DNA of 64,000 nucleotides, from positions 1 through 64,000 of IMG/VR virus record IMGVR_UViG_3300050013_000065. One strand, written 5' to 3'. Position 1 is the stretch's first letter. Each line of letters begins with the position of its first letter. The translations under genes and the position numbers were made by a program. Positions 14,737-22,564 of the stretch are shown here, piece by piece. The notes beneath the pieces were generated by a model. The model saw only the letters and a list, made by a program, of their open reading frames with translations, did no database searches and was not told the DNA's origin. Source of the stretch: a virus.

Positions 14737-15816
14737 TTGAACATCGCAGCCACAGAACTAAAGAAAGCTCTTCGGGTTTTTGCGCCAGTTCGAACCGAGT
14801 TCTACCAAATCGGGGAGCACGGAATTTCTGCCCAGGACTCCGACATCTGGGTAGTATCCGAAAGTCCATTATCCGGACTAGGGGGAATTTTCTCGGTCAA
14901 CGGTAAGAAGCTGTCCCAAGTCGTAGGTCGAATGTCCGGGCAAGTTGAGATCACCAAAGAGGAGAAGCTCCTGTCTCTGAAGTCGGCGCGCGCGAAGATC
15001 GAGTTGGAAATCCAGGACATCAAGCCTCTCAAGATCCCCGATCCCCCCGCCAAGGTCCTGGAACTGGCTTCTGTCGATCTCAAGAAAGCTTTGTCGATAG
15101 CTGTTGCTTCGGCCTCCCCCAATAAGGCTTCAGCGTTCGGGGGTGTTGTCCTGCTCCAGAGCCTGCCTTTGGGAATCGAGGAGGGGTCTCCATCCGGCTA
15201 TCGAATTGTGGGGACAGACGCGAACGTTCTCACCGTAGCCACCGTGGGAAACTCAGTCCAGTTTGAGTTCAAGATGACGTTGAACCTTCCGGCGGCTGCG
15301 ATAGTCCAGATAATGGACGGTACGATCTCCCTCGGAGAATCAAATACGCATCTGTACGCTCAGTCGGGGGGAATCCGTGTGTTCGCCTCCAAGCCGACCC
15401 AGACGTTCCCGAATTTTGACAGCCTTTTGTCCGTTCCTTCGAAGCTGAAGTTCGGATTCAAGACCGAGGAGTGGGTATCAGCTCTCCGCACAGTCGAGAC
15501 TCTGATCGAAGAATCTGTCGATCAAGGAGGAATCGATTTACAATTCGCCGAAGGTGTGGTACAATGGAACAATACTGGAGTAGGGTCAACAGCGTCAGAC
15601 GAAGCGCCCTACGAACAGATTGACCCAGACCCGCTATTTCAGCCGGTAACTGTTTCGAATCTTAGGGTTAAGGCCAAGTACCTGTCCGGATTCTTGGCGA
15701 AGGCTGGGGAAGAATCTACTTTGGGGCTGGTAGACAAGAATAAACCGATCCGACTGGAATCCGGAAATATGACTACTTTGGTAATGCCTATGGCAGGGAA
15801 GAAGGAGACGAAGTAA
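14737..15816 (+). CDS. dnaN: DNA polymerase III beta-like sliding clamp
   Basis: 359 residues with three repeated clamp-type domains. Visible pieces: an N-terminal KKALRVFAPV helix, VNGKKLSQVVGRMSGQVEIT (domain 1), IPDPPAKVLELASVDLKKAL with the long domain 2, and VKAKYLSGFLAKAG ... IRLESGNMTTLVMPM (domain 3 with the C-terminal MPM). TTG start after GAGGGAGGAAT. It tethers the phage or host polymerase to DNA. Two palindromes lie in it (14864-14878, 15304-15318), encoding SPLSG and VQIMD in different frames. Confidence 0.85.
   Translation: MNIAATELKKALRVFAPVRTEFYQIGEHGISAQDSDIWVVSESPLSGLGGIFSVNGKKLSQVVGRMSGQVEITKEEKLLSLKSARAKIELEIQDIKPLKIPDPPAKVLELASVDLKKALSIAVASASPNKASAFGGVVLLQSLPLGIEEGSPSGYRIVGTDANVLTVATVGNSVQFEFKMTLNLPAAAIVQIMDGTISLGESNTHLYAQSGGIRVFASKPTQTFPNFDSLLSVPSKLKFGFKTEEWVSALRTVETLIEESVDQGGIDLQFAEGVVQWNNTGVGSTASDEAPYEQIDPDPLFQPVTVSNLRVKAKYLSGFLAKAGEESTLGLVDKNKPIRLESGNMTTLVMPMAGKKETK
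15537..15565 (+). promoter_or_regulatory. internal sigma-70-like promoter in clamp gene
   Basis: TTTACA (15537-15542), a 17-nt spacer and TACAAT (15560-15565) preceded by TGG (extended -10). It could drive the genes from 15816 on. Sequence match only. Confidence 0.4.
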
Positions 15817-16535
15817 TGGACGAAATCCAGACAACACCTTCCTACCTGCCCCCTCTAAACCAAGAGGATGCTCTCGTAAAAGGCAAGGAAATTGACGCAC
15901 TCATTGGGCAAATCTGCTCCCACGAGGAGAGGCTTTCCCATTCCTACGCGCGCCTCGGGTCCCTACTCCGGGAGGTAAAGCTCCAGCAGTACTGGATTGC
16001 GTACGGTTTTGACCGATTTTCTTCCTACTTGGAGACGGTTCGTGAAAAAATAGATAGACGCCGGTCACAATTGTATGCTATACTGTCTGTAGCTGAAGTT
16101 TTGCTTCCGCATATTTCTGAGTCCAAGTTGGAAGAGATTGGAATCACTAAAGCTCATGAATTGAGACGGTTGGTTCAGAACGATGGAAATGTGCACGCGG
16201 AAGTTTTGGACCCGGATAACCAGACAGAAGATACCTGCGGGACTGTCCGGATAATGGACTACGCTCTACGCCCCAAGGTAACAGCAGCACAACTTCGGGT
16301 TAAGGTAAACGAGCTTCTTCATATTCACGAACTTCCGTCCGGGCTCTGGCTGGAGCTTCCCGGGTTCTACGCTACGCCAGACGAGAGAAAAGAAATCGAT
16401 GAGTTCTGGAAGTTGGGGAAACAAGTTTTGGAGATCACGTCCGAGTCAGAACACGAAGTTCACAAAGAGGTGTTCTTGGCAGCTATTCGCGAGTGTGTAA
16501 GTTCGTGGATTCCTTTACTACAGGAAGAAAAATGA
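15816..16535 (+). CDS. hypothetical protein, 239 aa
   Basis: TAATGG overlap with the clamp gene. The N-terminus has a helical ICSHEERLSHSYARLGSLLREVK and AYGFDRFSSYLETVREKI, like phage proteins resembling DUF3102/ParB-type helical domains. A palindrome (16245-16259) encodes VRIMD in the middle. Function unknown. Confidence 0.65.
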   Translation: MDEIQTTPSYLPPLNQEDALVKGKEIDALIGQICSHEERLSHSYARLGSLLREVKLQQYWIAYGFDRFSSYLETVREKIDRRRSQLYAILSVAEVLLPHISESKLEEIGITKAHELRRLVQNDGNVHAEVLDPDNQTEDTCGTVRIMDYALRPKVTAAQLRVKVNELLHIHELPSGLWLELPGFYATPDERKEIDEFWKLGKQVLEITSESEHEVHKEVFLAAIRECVSSWIPLLQEEK

Positions 16536-16738
16536 TTATTTTGGAAAAGCGGTGTCACAAATGTGGGGATACCAAAGATGCCTCGTTTTTTAACAAAGAT
16601 AAAAGCTCTAAGGACGCCCTGAGCCGAGAATTTCCTCCGGACTACCAACTACTGTGCTGCAATTGCAATCGCTCAAAACACTGGGGAAATGGTATTTGTA
16701 TTCACCAGCGAGAAGAAAAGGAGTCTAATGCCGAGTAA
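16532..16738 (+). pseudogene. HNH endonuclease remnant, internal deletion
   Basis: 68 codons. It starts with the zinc module used by other nucleases here (KRCHKCGDTKDASFFNKDKS) and jumps straight to FPPDYQLLCCNCNRSKHWGNGICIH, the usual C-terminal end of phage HNH enzymes. The catalytic His region between them is missing, so this looks like an internally deleted gene. It may still be translated (GGAAGAAAA before ATG). Confidence 0.55.
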
Positions 16739-17093
16739 AACAGTCCGCGTAGAACTCGGAGAAACCGGTCTCCCGATCCGCATATTCCGGGATAAGCAAT
16801 GGTTAAACTACCCTACGGTAGAAATGACCAAGGCCAAAGCGGTGGGGGGAATTCGAAAGCAAGTATTTCGTAGATGTTGGAATCCATTATCTGGAAACTT
16901 CGAATGCGAAAAGTGTGGACGAACAATCACTTGGACTTCTGGAGAAATGAACGAGAAAATCGCGAAGGGTTCTGGTGGGGAAGTAAGTTTGAGCAACTGT
17001 GAAGCGTTATGTCACAGTTGTCACACAGGAAGTCCGGATTCCGCTCACGGAGACCGGAGATGGCAAACAGCAAAATTGAGTCCGAAGGAATAA
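16728..17093 (+). CDS. HNH endonuclease
   Basis: 121 residues. FECEKCGRTITWTSGEMNEKIAKGSGGEVSLSNCEALCHSCHT fits the HNH fold: CxxC, a central loop, NC..LC..CH. ATG 16728 after AAAAGGAGTCT. A near-palindrome copy (16882-16896) lies just before the CxxC. Likely a free-standing homing or packaging-type nuclease; its position beside the HNH remnant suggests repeated insertion at this site. Confidence 0.75.
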   Translation: MPSKTVRVELGETGLPIRIFRDKQWLNYPTVEMTKAKAVGGIRKQVFRRCWNPLSGNFECEKCGRTITWTSGEMNEKIAKGSGGEVSLSNCEALCHSCHTGSPDSAHGDRRWQTAKLSPKE

Positions 17094-17095
17094 CA

Positions 17096-17614
17096 ATGGA
17101 CGTTCTTAAATACAAATCGGTAATCAAGCAGGTTTTGTCCGAGCTTAAAATCCCCGCAGATCAGAGGGAAGACATGAGCCAGGAGTGTTACGTAGCCTTG
17201 CTTGAAAAGCAGTCTCACATTGAAAAACGGATTGAAGCCAAAGAGGACTACAAATATGTAGCCCAAATCTGTCGGAGAAAGATCATGTATCTTTGGAGGA
17301 CGGGGCAACACCCTCAGAGGACCAAGGAAAACCCGGGGCCGAGGTTGGTGTCTCTTTCTTTGCCCAAGATCATGCACCAAGTAGAAAAGATACCTCAACC
17401 GACCGCCGAAGTTTCGGACGAGGAGCTATACGGAGCGATTGATAGCCTTCCCCTGGATGAATACCGAGTAATTTACAACGTGTTTGTGGATGGGAAATCA
17501 CAGCGAGAGACCGCCGGAGATTTTGGAATCAGCCGCCGACAGGTGGCAAATTTAGCGGATCGCGGGATCAAAAATCTGAAGAAGTATTTTGAGGTAGAAG
17601 ATGGCCAAGATTGA
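17096..17614 (+). CDS. phage sigma factor (ECF-like)
   Basis: 172 residues from ATG 17096 (GAAGGAATAAC before it). The region 2-like part has EDMSQECYVALLEK ... YVAQICRRKIMYLWRT. The region 4 helix-turn-helix has IDSLPLDEYRVIYNVFVDGK, SQRETAGDFGISRRQVANLA and RGIKNLKKYF. A two-domain sigma factor would redirect host RNA polymerase to phage promoters. Which promoters it reads cannot be told from sequence. Confidence 0.75.
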   Translation: MDVLKYKSVIKQVLSELKIPADQREDMSQECYVALLEKQSHIEKRIEAKEDYKYVAQICRRKIMYLWRTGQHPQRTKENPGPRLVSLSLPKIMHQVEKIPQPTAEVSDEELYGAIDSLPLDEYRVIYNVFVDGKSQRETAGDFGISRRQVANLADRGIKNLKKYFEVEDGQD

Positions 17615-17873
17615 AGGTAGAGGAACTCTAAAAGCCGAAGTGGTCCTAGTTCTGTCTGAGGAAGAGGCGGGAGCCTTGGACGCCTTAGCGGGATACGGAG
17701 ACGATTCGTTCATCGAATGCTTTTACAAACACATGGGGAGGGTATATCTAGAGCCCTACGAGAGGGGCCTACGCAGTCTGCTCAAGTCGGTCAGAACCGG
17801 AGAGGGATGTGTATCTTCTATTTTAGGCCGGGCTCAAAAGGCTAGGCGTATATTCTATGGGGAGGAAAAGTAA
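17601..17873 (+). CDS. hypothetical protein, 90 aa
   Basis: Overlaps the sigma-factor 3' end by 14 nt. Contains VLSEEEAGALDALAGYGDDSFIECFYKHMG, a pattern seen in small phage proteins with a strand followed by helices. Function unknown. Confidence 0.65.
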   Translation: MAKIEGRGTLKAEVVLVLSEEEAGALDALAGYGDDSFIECFYKHMGRVYLEPYERGLRSLLKSVRTGEGCVSSILGRAQKARRIFYGEEK

Positions 17874-18193
17874 TGGGAATCCGAAACACAGTCGAAATTA
17901 TTTGTGATTATCCCGAATGTAAAGCTGGACAAAACGGCAAACCCGTGGTATACTCTTGGTGTAAGGATGATGTTGAGAGCGGAAAAGCACAAGCCCCTCC
18001 CGAAGCTCAGTATTTAGTAATCTTCAACCAGGGAGGAGTTACGAAGTCCTTCTGCTGTCAGTTACACGCTGCGAGGTATTTTCTGCCGCCTGGGTACGAT
18101 ATCAAGCAGACCCCGGTGGTGGACATTTCAACGCGAAAGCCCGTCGAACCTTGGACGGAACCAATTCCAGATAATGGACAGGAGGGCCAGTGA
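17873..18193 (+). CDS. hypothetical protein with Cys/His site, 106 aa
   Basis: TAATGG overlap. CDYPECKAGQ near the N-terminus and SFCCQLHAARYFLPP near residue 60 could form a CxxxC...CC..H metal site. The C-terminus IPDNGQEGQ is encoded by the palindrome variant 18165-18179. Confidence 0.65.
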   Translation: MGIRNTVEIICDYPECKAGQNGKPVVYSWCKDDVESGKAQAPPEAQYLVIFNQGGVTKSFCCQLHAARYFLPPGYDIKQTPVVDISTRKPVEPWTEPIPDNGQEGQ

Positions 18194-18561
18194 CCGGAAC
18201 AGACTTTAAACAAAGCCAAGTAGCCCTTGCTTGTTGGCGCGCGGCCAAGACAGAACTCCACCAGACAATGCTGGCGGTCTGTCAGGTGTTCATGAATCGA
18301 GCAGCCGCCGGATGGTATGACGGAGACCTATACGAAAACTGCTGTATGTGGCTATCTGAGAATCCCGGCGAGTACCCGGACCCACGCGACCCTCAATTTC
18401 AACAACTGCTGTCCCGGATTGAATCAGTAACTTCAAAGCTGGTGTCAGATGTGACGGGAGGGGCTATCTACTTTACCCCCAAATCCGAACTAGACGAGGA
18501 GACTCTGCCCAAACGGTACAGCATAACTACTACCATTGGAAATATGGTATTCATCAAGTAG
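18190..18561 (+). CDS. putative cell-wall hydrolase (SleB-like)
   Basis: 123 residues from GTG 18190 after AGGAGGGCC. VALACWRAAKTELHQTMLAVCQVFMNRAAAGWY ... CCMWLSEN resembles the SleB/hydrolase_2 layout (helix, V.NR loop, then the Q/W segment). The usual catalytic Glu is not clearly placed, so it may be an inactive or divergent relative. Small membrane proteins follow it, consistent with a lysis segment. Confidence 0.4.
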   Translation: MTGTDFKQSQVALACWRAAKTELHQTMLAVCQVFMNRAAAGWYDGDLYENCCMWLSENPGEYPDPRDPQFQQLLSRIESVTSKLVSDVTGGAIYFTPKSELDEETLPKRYSITTTIGNMVFIK

Positions 18562-18569
18562 GAGGTAAC

Positions 18570-18731
18570 ATGACCAGGAAAAGACTGACTGTCAAAGAGC
18601 TGTATGAAAAGATGGAGGAGATTCACTCCGCTTTGGACTCCTCCGAAGTTTACCACTTTGGATTGTGGGAGGCGATTGCCGGACTTATGGTAGGACTCTC
18701 AATTGGGTATACTCTTGCGAGGATATTCTAG
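18570..18731 (+). CDS. small membrane protein, 53 aa
   Basis: ATG 18570 after AGGAGGTAAC. A charged helical N-terminal half is followed by one transmembrane segment (LWEAIAGLMVGLSIGYTLARIF) at the C-terminus. Possible lysis accessory. Confidence 0.55.
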   Translation: MTRKRLTVKELYEKMEEIHSALDSSEVYHFGLWEAIAGLMVGLSIGYTLARIF

Positions 18732-18898
18732 TGAGCCCCGTATACAATTACCAGTGCGTAGAGTGCGGGGAGAAGTTCGAGAAGCTGGTCAAGAAGGACA
18801 CCAAACCTCCCCGATGTCCAACTTGCGACAAACCGACTCAGCAGATTTGGAGTGTACCGGCGGTCGCGGTTTGGAAATGCAGTAAGGGAAGTTTATGA
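18731..18898 (+). CDS. FmdB-type zinc ribbon, 55 aa
   Basis: GTG 18731 overlaps the upstream TAG. The sequence YNYQCVECGEKFEKLVKK ... PRCPTCDKPTQQIWS is the classic FmdB-like CxxC...CxxC ribbon. The partner is unknown in phages. ATGA overlap with the next gene. Confidence 0.75.
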   Translation: MSPVYNYQCVECGEKFEKLVKKDTKPPRCPTCDKPTQQIWSVPAVAVWKCSKGSL

Positions 18899-19365
18899 CA
18901 CGAAAAGCAAAGCCGAAGACTAAAGTGCAGCTTGACAAAGCCGCCGACCAGAGACTCCAAAAGACGTATAATATCACTCTTCGAGAGTACGAGGAGATGG
19001 CCAAGAGGAACAATAGATGCTGCTGGGTGAGTGGGAAACCGGCAGGAACCCGTCGTCTGCACGTCGATCACGATCATGCGTGGAAGAAGGTCAAGATCGA
19101 GACCGTCAAGGTAAACGGATTGTGGGCGGCGGCGGCTCTCTACAACGAGAGAGAGTATGTTGGTGTAAATTCCAAAAAGTCTTTGGCGGTTCTCCAAGTG
19201 AAACGTCAACTGCTGCGCGCCAGTGTCCGGGGGTTGCTTTCATATCAAATCAATGCCGGGTTACAAAAATTCGCGGATGATCCGATTCTACTGAGGGCGG
19301 CTGCTGACTACCTCGAAAACTTTCAGAAAGGAAGTCCATTATCTGGACAGGAGAAAAATGACTAA
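18895..19365 (+). CDS. recombination endonuclease VII (resolvase)
   Basis: 156 residues. The N-terminal helix KTYNITLREYEEMAKRNN is followed by the zinc/His core RCCWVSGKPAG, RLHVDHDH and a late SVRGLLSYQINAGLQKFADDPILLRAAADYL, the typical endonuclease VII order. The spacer between HVDHDH and the RGLL segment is longer than usual and the second Cys pair is absent. It cleaves Holliday and branched DNA before packaging. The C-terminus runs through a palindrome (19334-19348). Confidence 0.85.
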   Translation: MTRKAKPKTKVQLDKAADQRLQKTYNITLREYEEMAKRNNRCCWVSGKPAGTRRLHVDHDHAWKKVKIETVKVNGLWAAAALYNEREYVGVNSKKSLAVLQVKRQLLRASVRGLLSYQINAGLQKFADDPILLRAAADYLENFQKGSPLSGQEKND

Positions 19366-19510
19366 ACCGGTTTCAGAATATGCAACACCTCGCAAGTGCT
19401 CCGTTTGCCAGCAACCAGCAACCGTCTGGAGTTTCAAGTCGGACAAAAAGGGAGGTATCAATCTATCCTCTCGTTCCGCTCGGTGCGAAGAGCACAAGGA
19501 GACAGCATGA
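19358..19510 (+). CDS. small zinc-finger-like protein, 50 aa
   Basis: ATG 19358 after the palindrome 19334-19348 and AGGAG. KCSVCQQPATVWSFKSDKKG ... RCEEHKE gives CxxC ... CxxH. Function unknown. Confidence 0.6.
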   Translation: MTKPVSEYATPRKCSVCQQPATVWSFKSDKKGGINLSSRSARCEEHKETA

Positions 19511-19716
19511 GCAACGTAACAGTAAATTCTTACCGAGGAATGGGTCTCGGCGGATGGCTTACCCTGATCTTCGTTACTCTCAAGCTGGTGGGGTTTATTA
19601 CGTGGAGTTGGTGGTGGGTACTAATCCCCCTCTGGATCGGGGCGGGCATCTTCCTCGCTGTTTTCCTCTTCATTCTTCTGCTGGCGTTTGTCGTTTCCTT
19701 TGCGGAGATCCTATGA
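19507..19716 (+). CDS. small two-helix membrane protein (holin candidate)
   Basis: 69 residues, ATGA overlap, AAGGAGACAGC. Two hydrophobic segments (GGWLTLIFVTLKLVGFITW and WVLIPLWIGAGIFLAVFLF onward) separated by a Trp-rich turn. Small size, two membrane helices and nearness to the SleB-like gene make a holin possible. Confidence 0.5.
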   Translation: MSNVTVNSYRGMGLGGWLTLIFVTLKLVGFITWSWWWVLIPLWIGAGIFLAVFLFILLLAFVVSFAEIL

Positions 19717-19892
19717 CACACGAAATCAAACTCGAACGCCGAACGGTAGAAGCCATCCTGGCCTCTGTATTTGGGGCGGCGGCGGTAGAAGCCTTTATCC
19801 AACGTTCTTGGCTGCTGGGCGGGTTCTCCGCGCTAGTAGGCGTAGCTCTCTTGATTACTGAGAAGGCTGATATTGAAGAGGAGGAAGCATGA
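19713..19892 (+). CDS. small membrane protein, 59 aa
   Basis: ATG 19713 overlaps the upstream stop. One hydrophobic stretch (WLLGGFSALVGVALLITEK) after an amphipathic helix (RTVEAILASVFGAAAVEAF), acidic tail. May act with the preceding membrane protein. Confidence 0.55.
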   Translation: MTHEIKLERRTVEAILASVFGAAAVEAFIQRSWLLGGFSALVGVALLITEKADIEEEEA

Positions 19893-20338
19893 GTTGGTTC
19901 AAACCTGCCCCACCCAAACCCGATCCAGAGGTAACCTACCGAATTGGATTTGCCTGCGCTAACGGGCATGTTCAATCTGTTTCATGGAAACAATCTATCG
20001 AGTCCGAGAAAGAAGAGGTGTGTTTGACTTGCGGACTGCGCTCTGCTGTGGCCGTCATTAAAAGGACATTCGAACCTTATTTGGTAGGTTTCTTTGCAGA
20101 GCGTTGGATCACAAGCTCCTGGTTGAGCATGACCGATGAATTTGTCCATTATCTGGACGAAGACTCTAACGTAAAACTCTCGGAAGAAATACTCACCAAG
20201 CTCAAAGTTCGAGCGGCCCGAGATATGACTCGACAAATTTCCACTGAAGAGCTTCATACATACTCTTTGGGGCTACAAGACGGGGAGACAATGACCGCTT
20301 TATGGCTGCTGGGCGAGATTCAAAAGGAGACTAAGTAA
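19889..20338 (+). CDS. zinc-ribbon protein, paralog of 6420-6893
   Basis: 149 residues. CANGH ... VCLTCG then VIKRTFEPYLVGFF and DEFVHYLDED. Its order matches the protein at 6420-6893, including a palindrome (20144-20158) at the same place in the gene. The C-terminal 50 residues are helical and differ. ATGA overlap upstream. Function unknown. Confidence 0.72.
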   Translation: MSWFKPAPPKPDPEVTYRIGFACANGHVQSVSWKQSIESEKEEVCLTCGLRSAVAVIKRTFEPYLVGFFAERWITSSWLSMTDEFVHYLDEDSNVKLSEEILTKLKVRAARDMTRQISTEELHTYSLGLQDGETMTALWLLGEIQKETK

Positions 20339-21828
20339 TGCCTAAGACAACACCGGTTCCAGAAGAACTCAAGACTCGGGTACACGAGTGCGCCGATCTT
20401 AATCCAGAAGCGTCTCATCGATGGATTGCCAAGCAGTTCGGTCTCCACCACAAGACGGTAGATCGAATTCTCGGACAGATTCGTCACCTAAGCTACGAGG
20501 TTCTTCCGAAGGATGCGAGACCAGAAAAGACCTCTGAAGTCGAGGATATGTCCACTCCTGTAGAAAAGGAGGAGCCTGATGGAGACTGGGTACAACGGGA
20601 TCGCTACGTTTACAACGGCCAAACTGACTCGTATATTACATTCCTCAAGTGCCGCCCGAAACCTCTGGTCATCAACGGTGTCAAGTTCCGGTCGATGAAA
20701 AAGGCGTATTCTGATTGGGACGGAAAACCCTCCACAATCAACGAAATTTGCCGAAGGTTTGCAATCCCCCGCGATCAGTTTCAAGAACTTAAAGCAGTAC
20801 ACGGCTGGACCCACGAATCTGAGCCATTTACCCGCGAGGAGATACTATCTCGGGAAGTGGACGATCTCGCTGACGACGCCTTCCAACAGAGACGGCAGGC
20901 TGTATGGGAAGGGTTCGAGAAGAAGCGCTGGCACCAGACAAAGATCGACGCTGAAAAGTGGAATGATCTTGAGCAGAACTTTATCGTTCCGTTGCAGGAC
21001 CACTTGTCTACGCTTATCCCTGCGTATACTCCCCCTGTGTTCAATTTGAAGTCTCCTCGAAATCCCTTTGCAGTAGTCACCAGCGCGGGAGAACTTCACT
21101 ATGGAGGTTCGGGTTGGGAAGTCGAGACCGGAGAAAACTTCAGCCGCAAAGAAGCAGAGGAGCGTCTTGTCTACGCCAGGACGAAACTTTTGGAGGACGT
21201 GGCGGACAAGGGAAGGCCGGATAAGTTTTTCTATACCTCTGGTAATGATTTCTTCACGATAGACAATGACCAAGGTGGGACGACTCGCGGAACTCCACAG
21301 GAACTGGACGGAACTGCCGCACAGATTTTCTCAGAAGGCGTGGACCTTGCGTTCCGAGATGTTGACATGCTTCGAAGTGTGGCCCCAGTCCTGATACTTT
21401 TTGTCCCCGGCAATCATGATCGGCTGCTGAGCTTAGCCTTGCTGAAATGCCTCCAGGTCAAGTATCAATCGGACCCCGCAGTGGAAGTTGTGTTCTCTGC
21501 CAAGACTCGGGCATACGCTTGCTACGGAGACACCCTAATGGGGTTTGCCCACGGAGACGGGGCGCTCAAACCTCCGCAGTACATGGCAACAATGGCGAAG
21601 GAAGAACCGAGGTTGTGGTCCGAGACGATCTACCGTGCTTTCTTCACCGGACATCTGCACCACGAGGTTGTTCAAGAGTTGGTCGGGGGGACTCACTACC
21701 AGATGTCCTCTTTAAGGGGAGCTGACCGATTCCATGAGAGGAATGCGTACTTGGCAGATGCCGCTTTGTCCAGCTACATAGTTGACAGACACCGGGGTGT
21801 TACTGGTACAATTCAGACGAGGGTTTAG
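20338..21828 (+). CDS. metallophosphoesterase with N-terminal HTH
   Basis: 496 residues. Residues 1-50 have a helix-turn-helix (HRWIAKQFGLHHKTVDRILG), and a linker with a second helical DNA-binding segment (STINEICRRFAIPRDQF) follows. The calcineurin-like core has SAGELHYGG, SGNDFFTID, FVPGNHDR, MGFAHGDG and FFTGHLHHE. The first metal motif has Glu-Leu-His instead of Asp-x-His. Likely a nuclease or phosphatase guided to DNA. ATG in a TAATG overlap. Confidence 0.8.
   Translation: MPKTTPVPEELKTRVHECADLNPEASHRWIAKQFGLHHKTVDRILGQIRHLSYEVLPKDARPEKTSEVEDMSTPVEKEEPDGDWVQRDRYVYNGQTDSYITFLKCRPKPLVINGVKFRSMKKAYSDWDGKPSTINEICRRFAIPRDQFQELKAVHGWTHESEPFTREEILSREVDDLADDAFQQRRQAVWEGFEKKRWHQTKIDAEKWNDLEQNFIVPLQDHLSTLIPAYTPPVFNLKSPRNPFAVVTSAGELHYGGSGWEVETGENFSRKEAEERLVYARTKLLEDVADKGRPDKFFYTSGNDFFTIDNDQGGTTRGTPQELDGTAAQIFSEGVDLAFRDVDMLRSVAPVLILFVPGNHDRLLSLALLKCLQVKYQSDPAVEVVFSAKTRAYACYGDTLMGFAHGDGALKPPQYMATMAKEEPRLWSETIYRAFFTGHLHHEVVQELVGGTHYQMSSLRGADRFHERNAYLADAALSSYIVDRHRGVTGTIQTRV
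21782..21812 (+). promoter_or_regulatory. candidate sigma-70 promoter before deoxyribosyltransferase gene
   Basis: TTGACA (21782-21787), a 19-nt spacer and TACAAT (21807-21812) with an upstream TGG. Transcription would begin near 21819, so the exact palindrome at 21828-21842 would lie about 10 nt into the transcript, between promoter and ribosome binding site. Confidence 0.45.
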
Positions 21829-21842
21829 TCCAGATAATGGAC
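21828..21842. repeat. dispersed palindrome between promoter and gene
   Basis: Exact copy that begins at the metallophosphoesterase stop and ends before AAAGGAG of the next gene. It sits just downstream of a candidate promoter, where a bound protein would block transcription. Confidence 0.9.
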
Positions 21843-21855
21843 AAAGGAGACCTGT

Positions 21856-22269
21856 ATGAAGGTTTATCTAGCTGCTAGGTACTCTCGAAAGAAGGAAATC
21901 AAGTCTTTGGTGCCGATTCTTCTTGAGCATAATATCGAAGTGACAAGTAGGTGGCTCGAAGAAACCGGGTCAGATACGGCCCATCTCCACGAGTTCACTC
22001 CAAAGTTCTGCCGCCAAACTGCTTACATCGATTTAGAGGACATCGATAAAGCGGACACGTTTGTGTTCTTCTCCGAAGACCCAACTATCGGTATCCCTCG
22101 CGGTGGTCGCCACACCGAATTTGGGTATGCTCTGGGTACCGGTAAACGACTTATAGTGATTGGTGGAGAAGAAAATATCTTCCACTACCTGCCTCAAGTT
22201 GTCCATTATCCGGACTTAAACTCCTTCTTAGAAGGGGAAAGGATAGACGATGTCATTGCTTCCGACTGA
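21856..22269 (+). CDS. nucleoside deoxyribosyltransferase-like protein
   Basis: 137 residues with a Rossmann-like start MKVYLAARYSRKKEI, then ITSRW-type strand, ALGTGKRLIVIGG and the GIPRGGRHTEFGYAL segment typical of the nucleoside 2-deoxyribosyltransferase/YtoQ superfamily. May recycle or make deoxynucleosides. The palindrome 22201-22215 encodes VHYPD near its C-terminus. Confidence 0.7.
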   Translation: MKVYLAARYSRKKEIKSLVPILLEHNIEVTSRWLEETGSDTAHLHEFTPKFCRQTAYIDLEDIDKADTFVFFSEDPTIGIPRGGRHTEFGYALGTGKRLIVIGGEENIFHYLPQVVHYPDLNSFLEGERIDDVIASD

Positions 22270-22564
22270 CCCGCAGGAGAGGAAGAAGATTCCTCTGTGG
22301 TCGGGGTTGCTACAATATTTTCCCGATGCTTTGGCCGATGTTGCGCATTTATCTTACGTCGGAAACGATCAGCACAACCCTGGAGAAAGCCTACACTGGG
22401 CGCGCGAAAAATCTACCGACCAAGAAGATACCCTTCTTCGACATTTGATGGAGAAGGGAACCCTAGATACGGACGGAATTCGGCACAGTGCAAAAGTGGC
22501 GTGGAGAGCCCTAGCCATGCTACAATTGGAAATCGAAGGAGAAAAATGTCAGAAAACTTTTTGA
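22250..22564 (+). CDS. dATP/dGTP diphosphohydrolase-like (DUF5664)
   Basis: 104 residues, overlapping the previous gene by 20 nt. RKKIPLWSGLLQYFPDALADVAHLSYVGNDQHNP, HWAREKS, LLRHLME, DTDGIRHSAKVAWRALAMLQL follow the order of the DUF5664 family, annotated as dATP/dGTP diphosphohydrolase N-terminal domain. It would adjust the dNTP pool. Confidence 0.75.
   Translation: MSLLPTDPQERKKIPLWSGLLQYFPDALADVAHLSYVGNDQHNPGESLHWAREKSTDQEDTLLRHLMEKGTLDTDGIRHSAKVAWRALAMLQLEIEGEKCQKTF

Noticed and set aside
6843-20158. A conserved protein motif (VHYLD, VQIMD) as the reason for the repeat
   Set aside because: The same DNA is read in several frames and orientations and also lies outside genes, so the peptide is a by-product.
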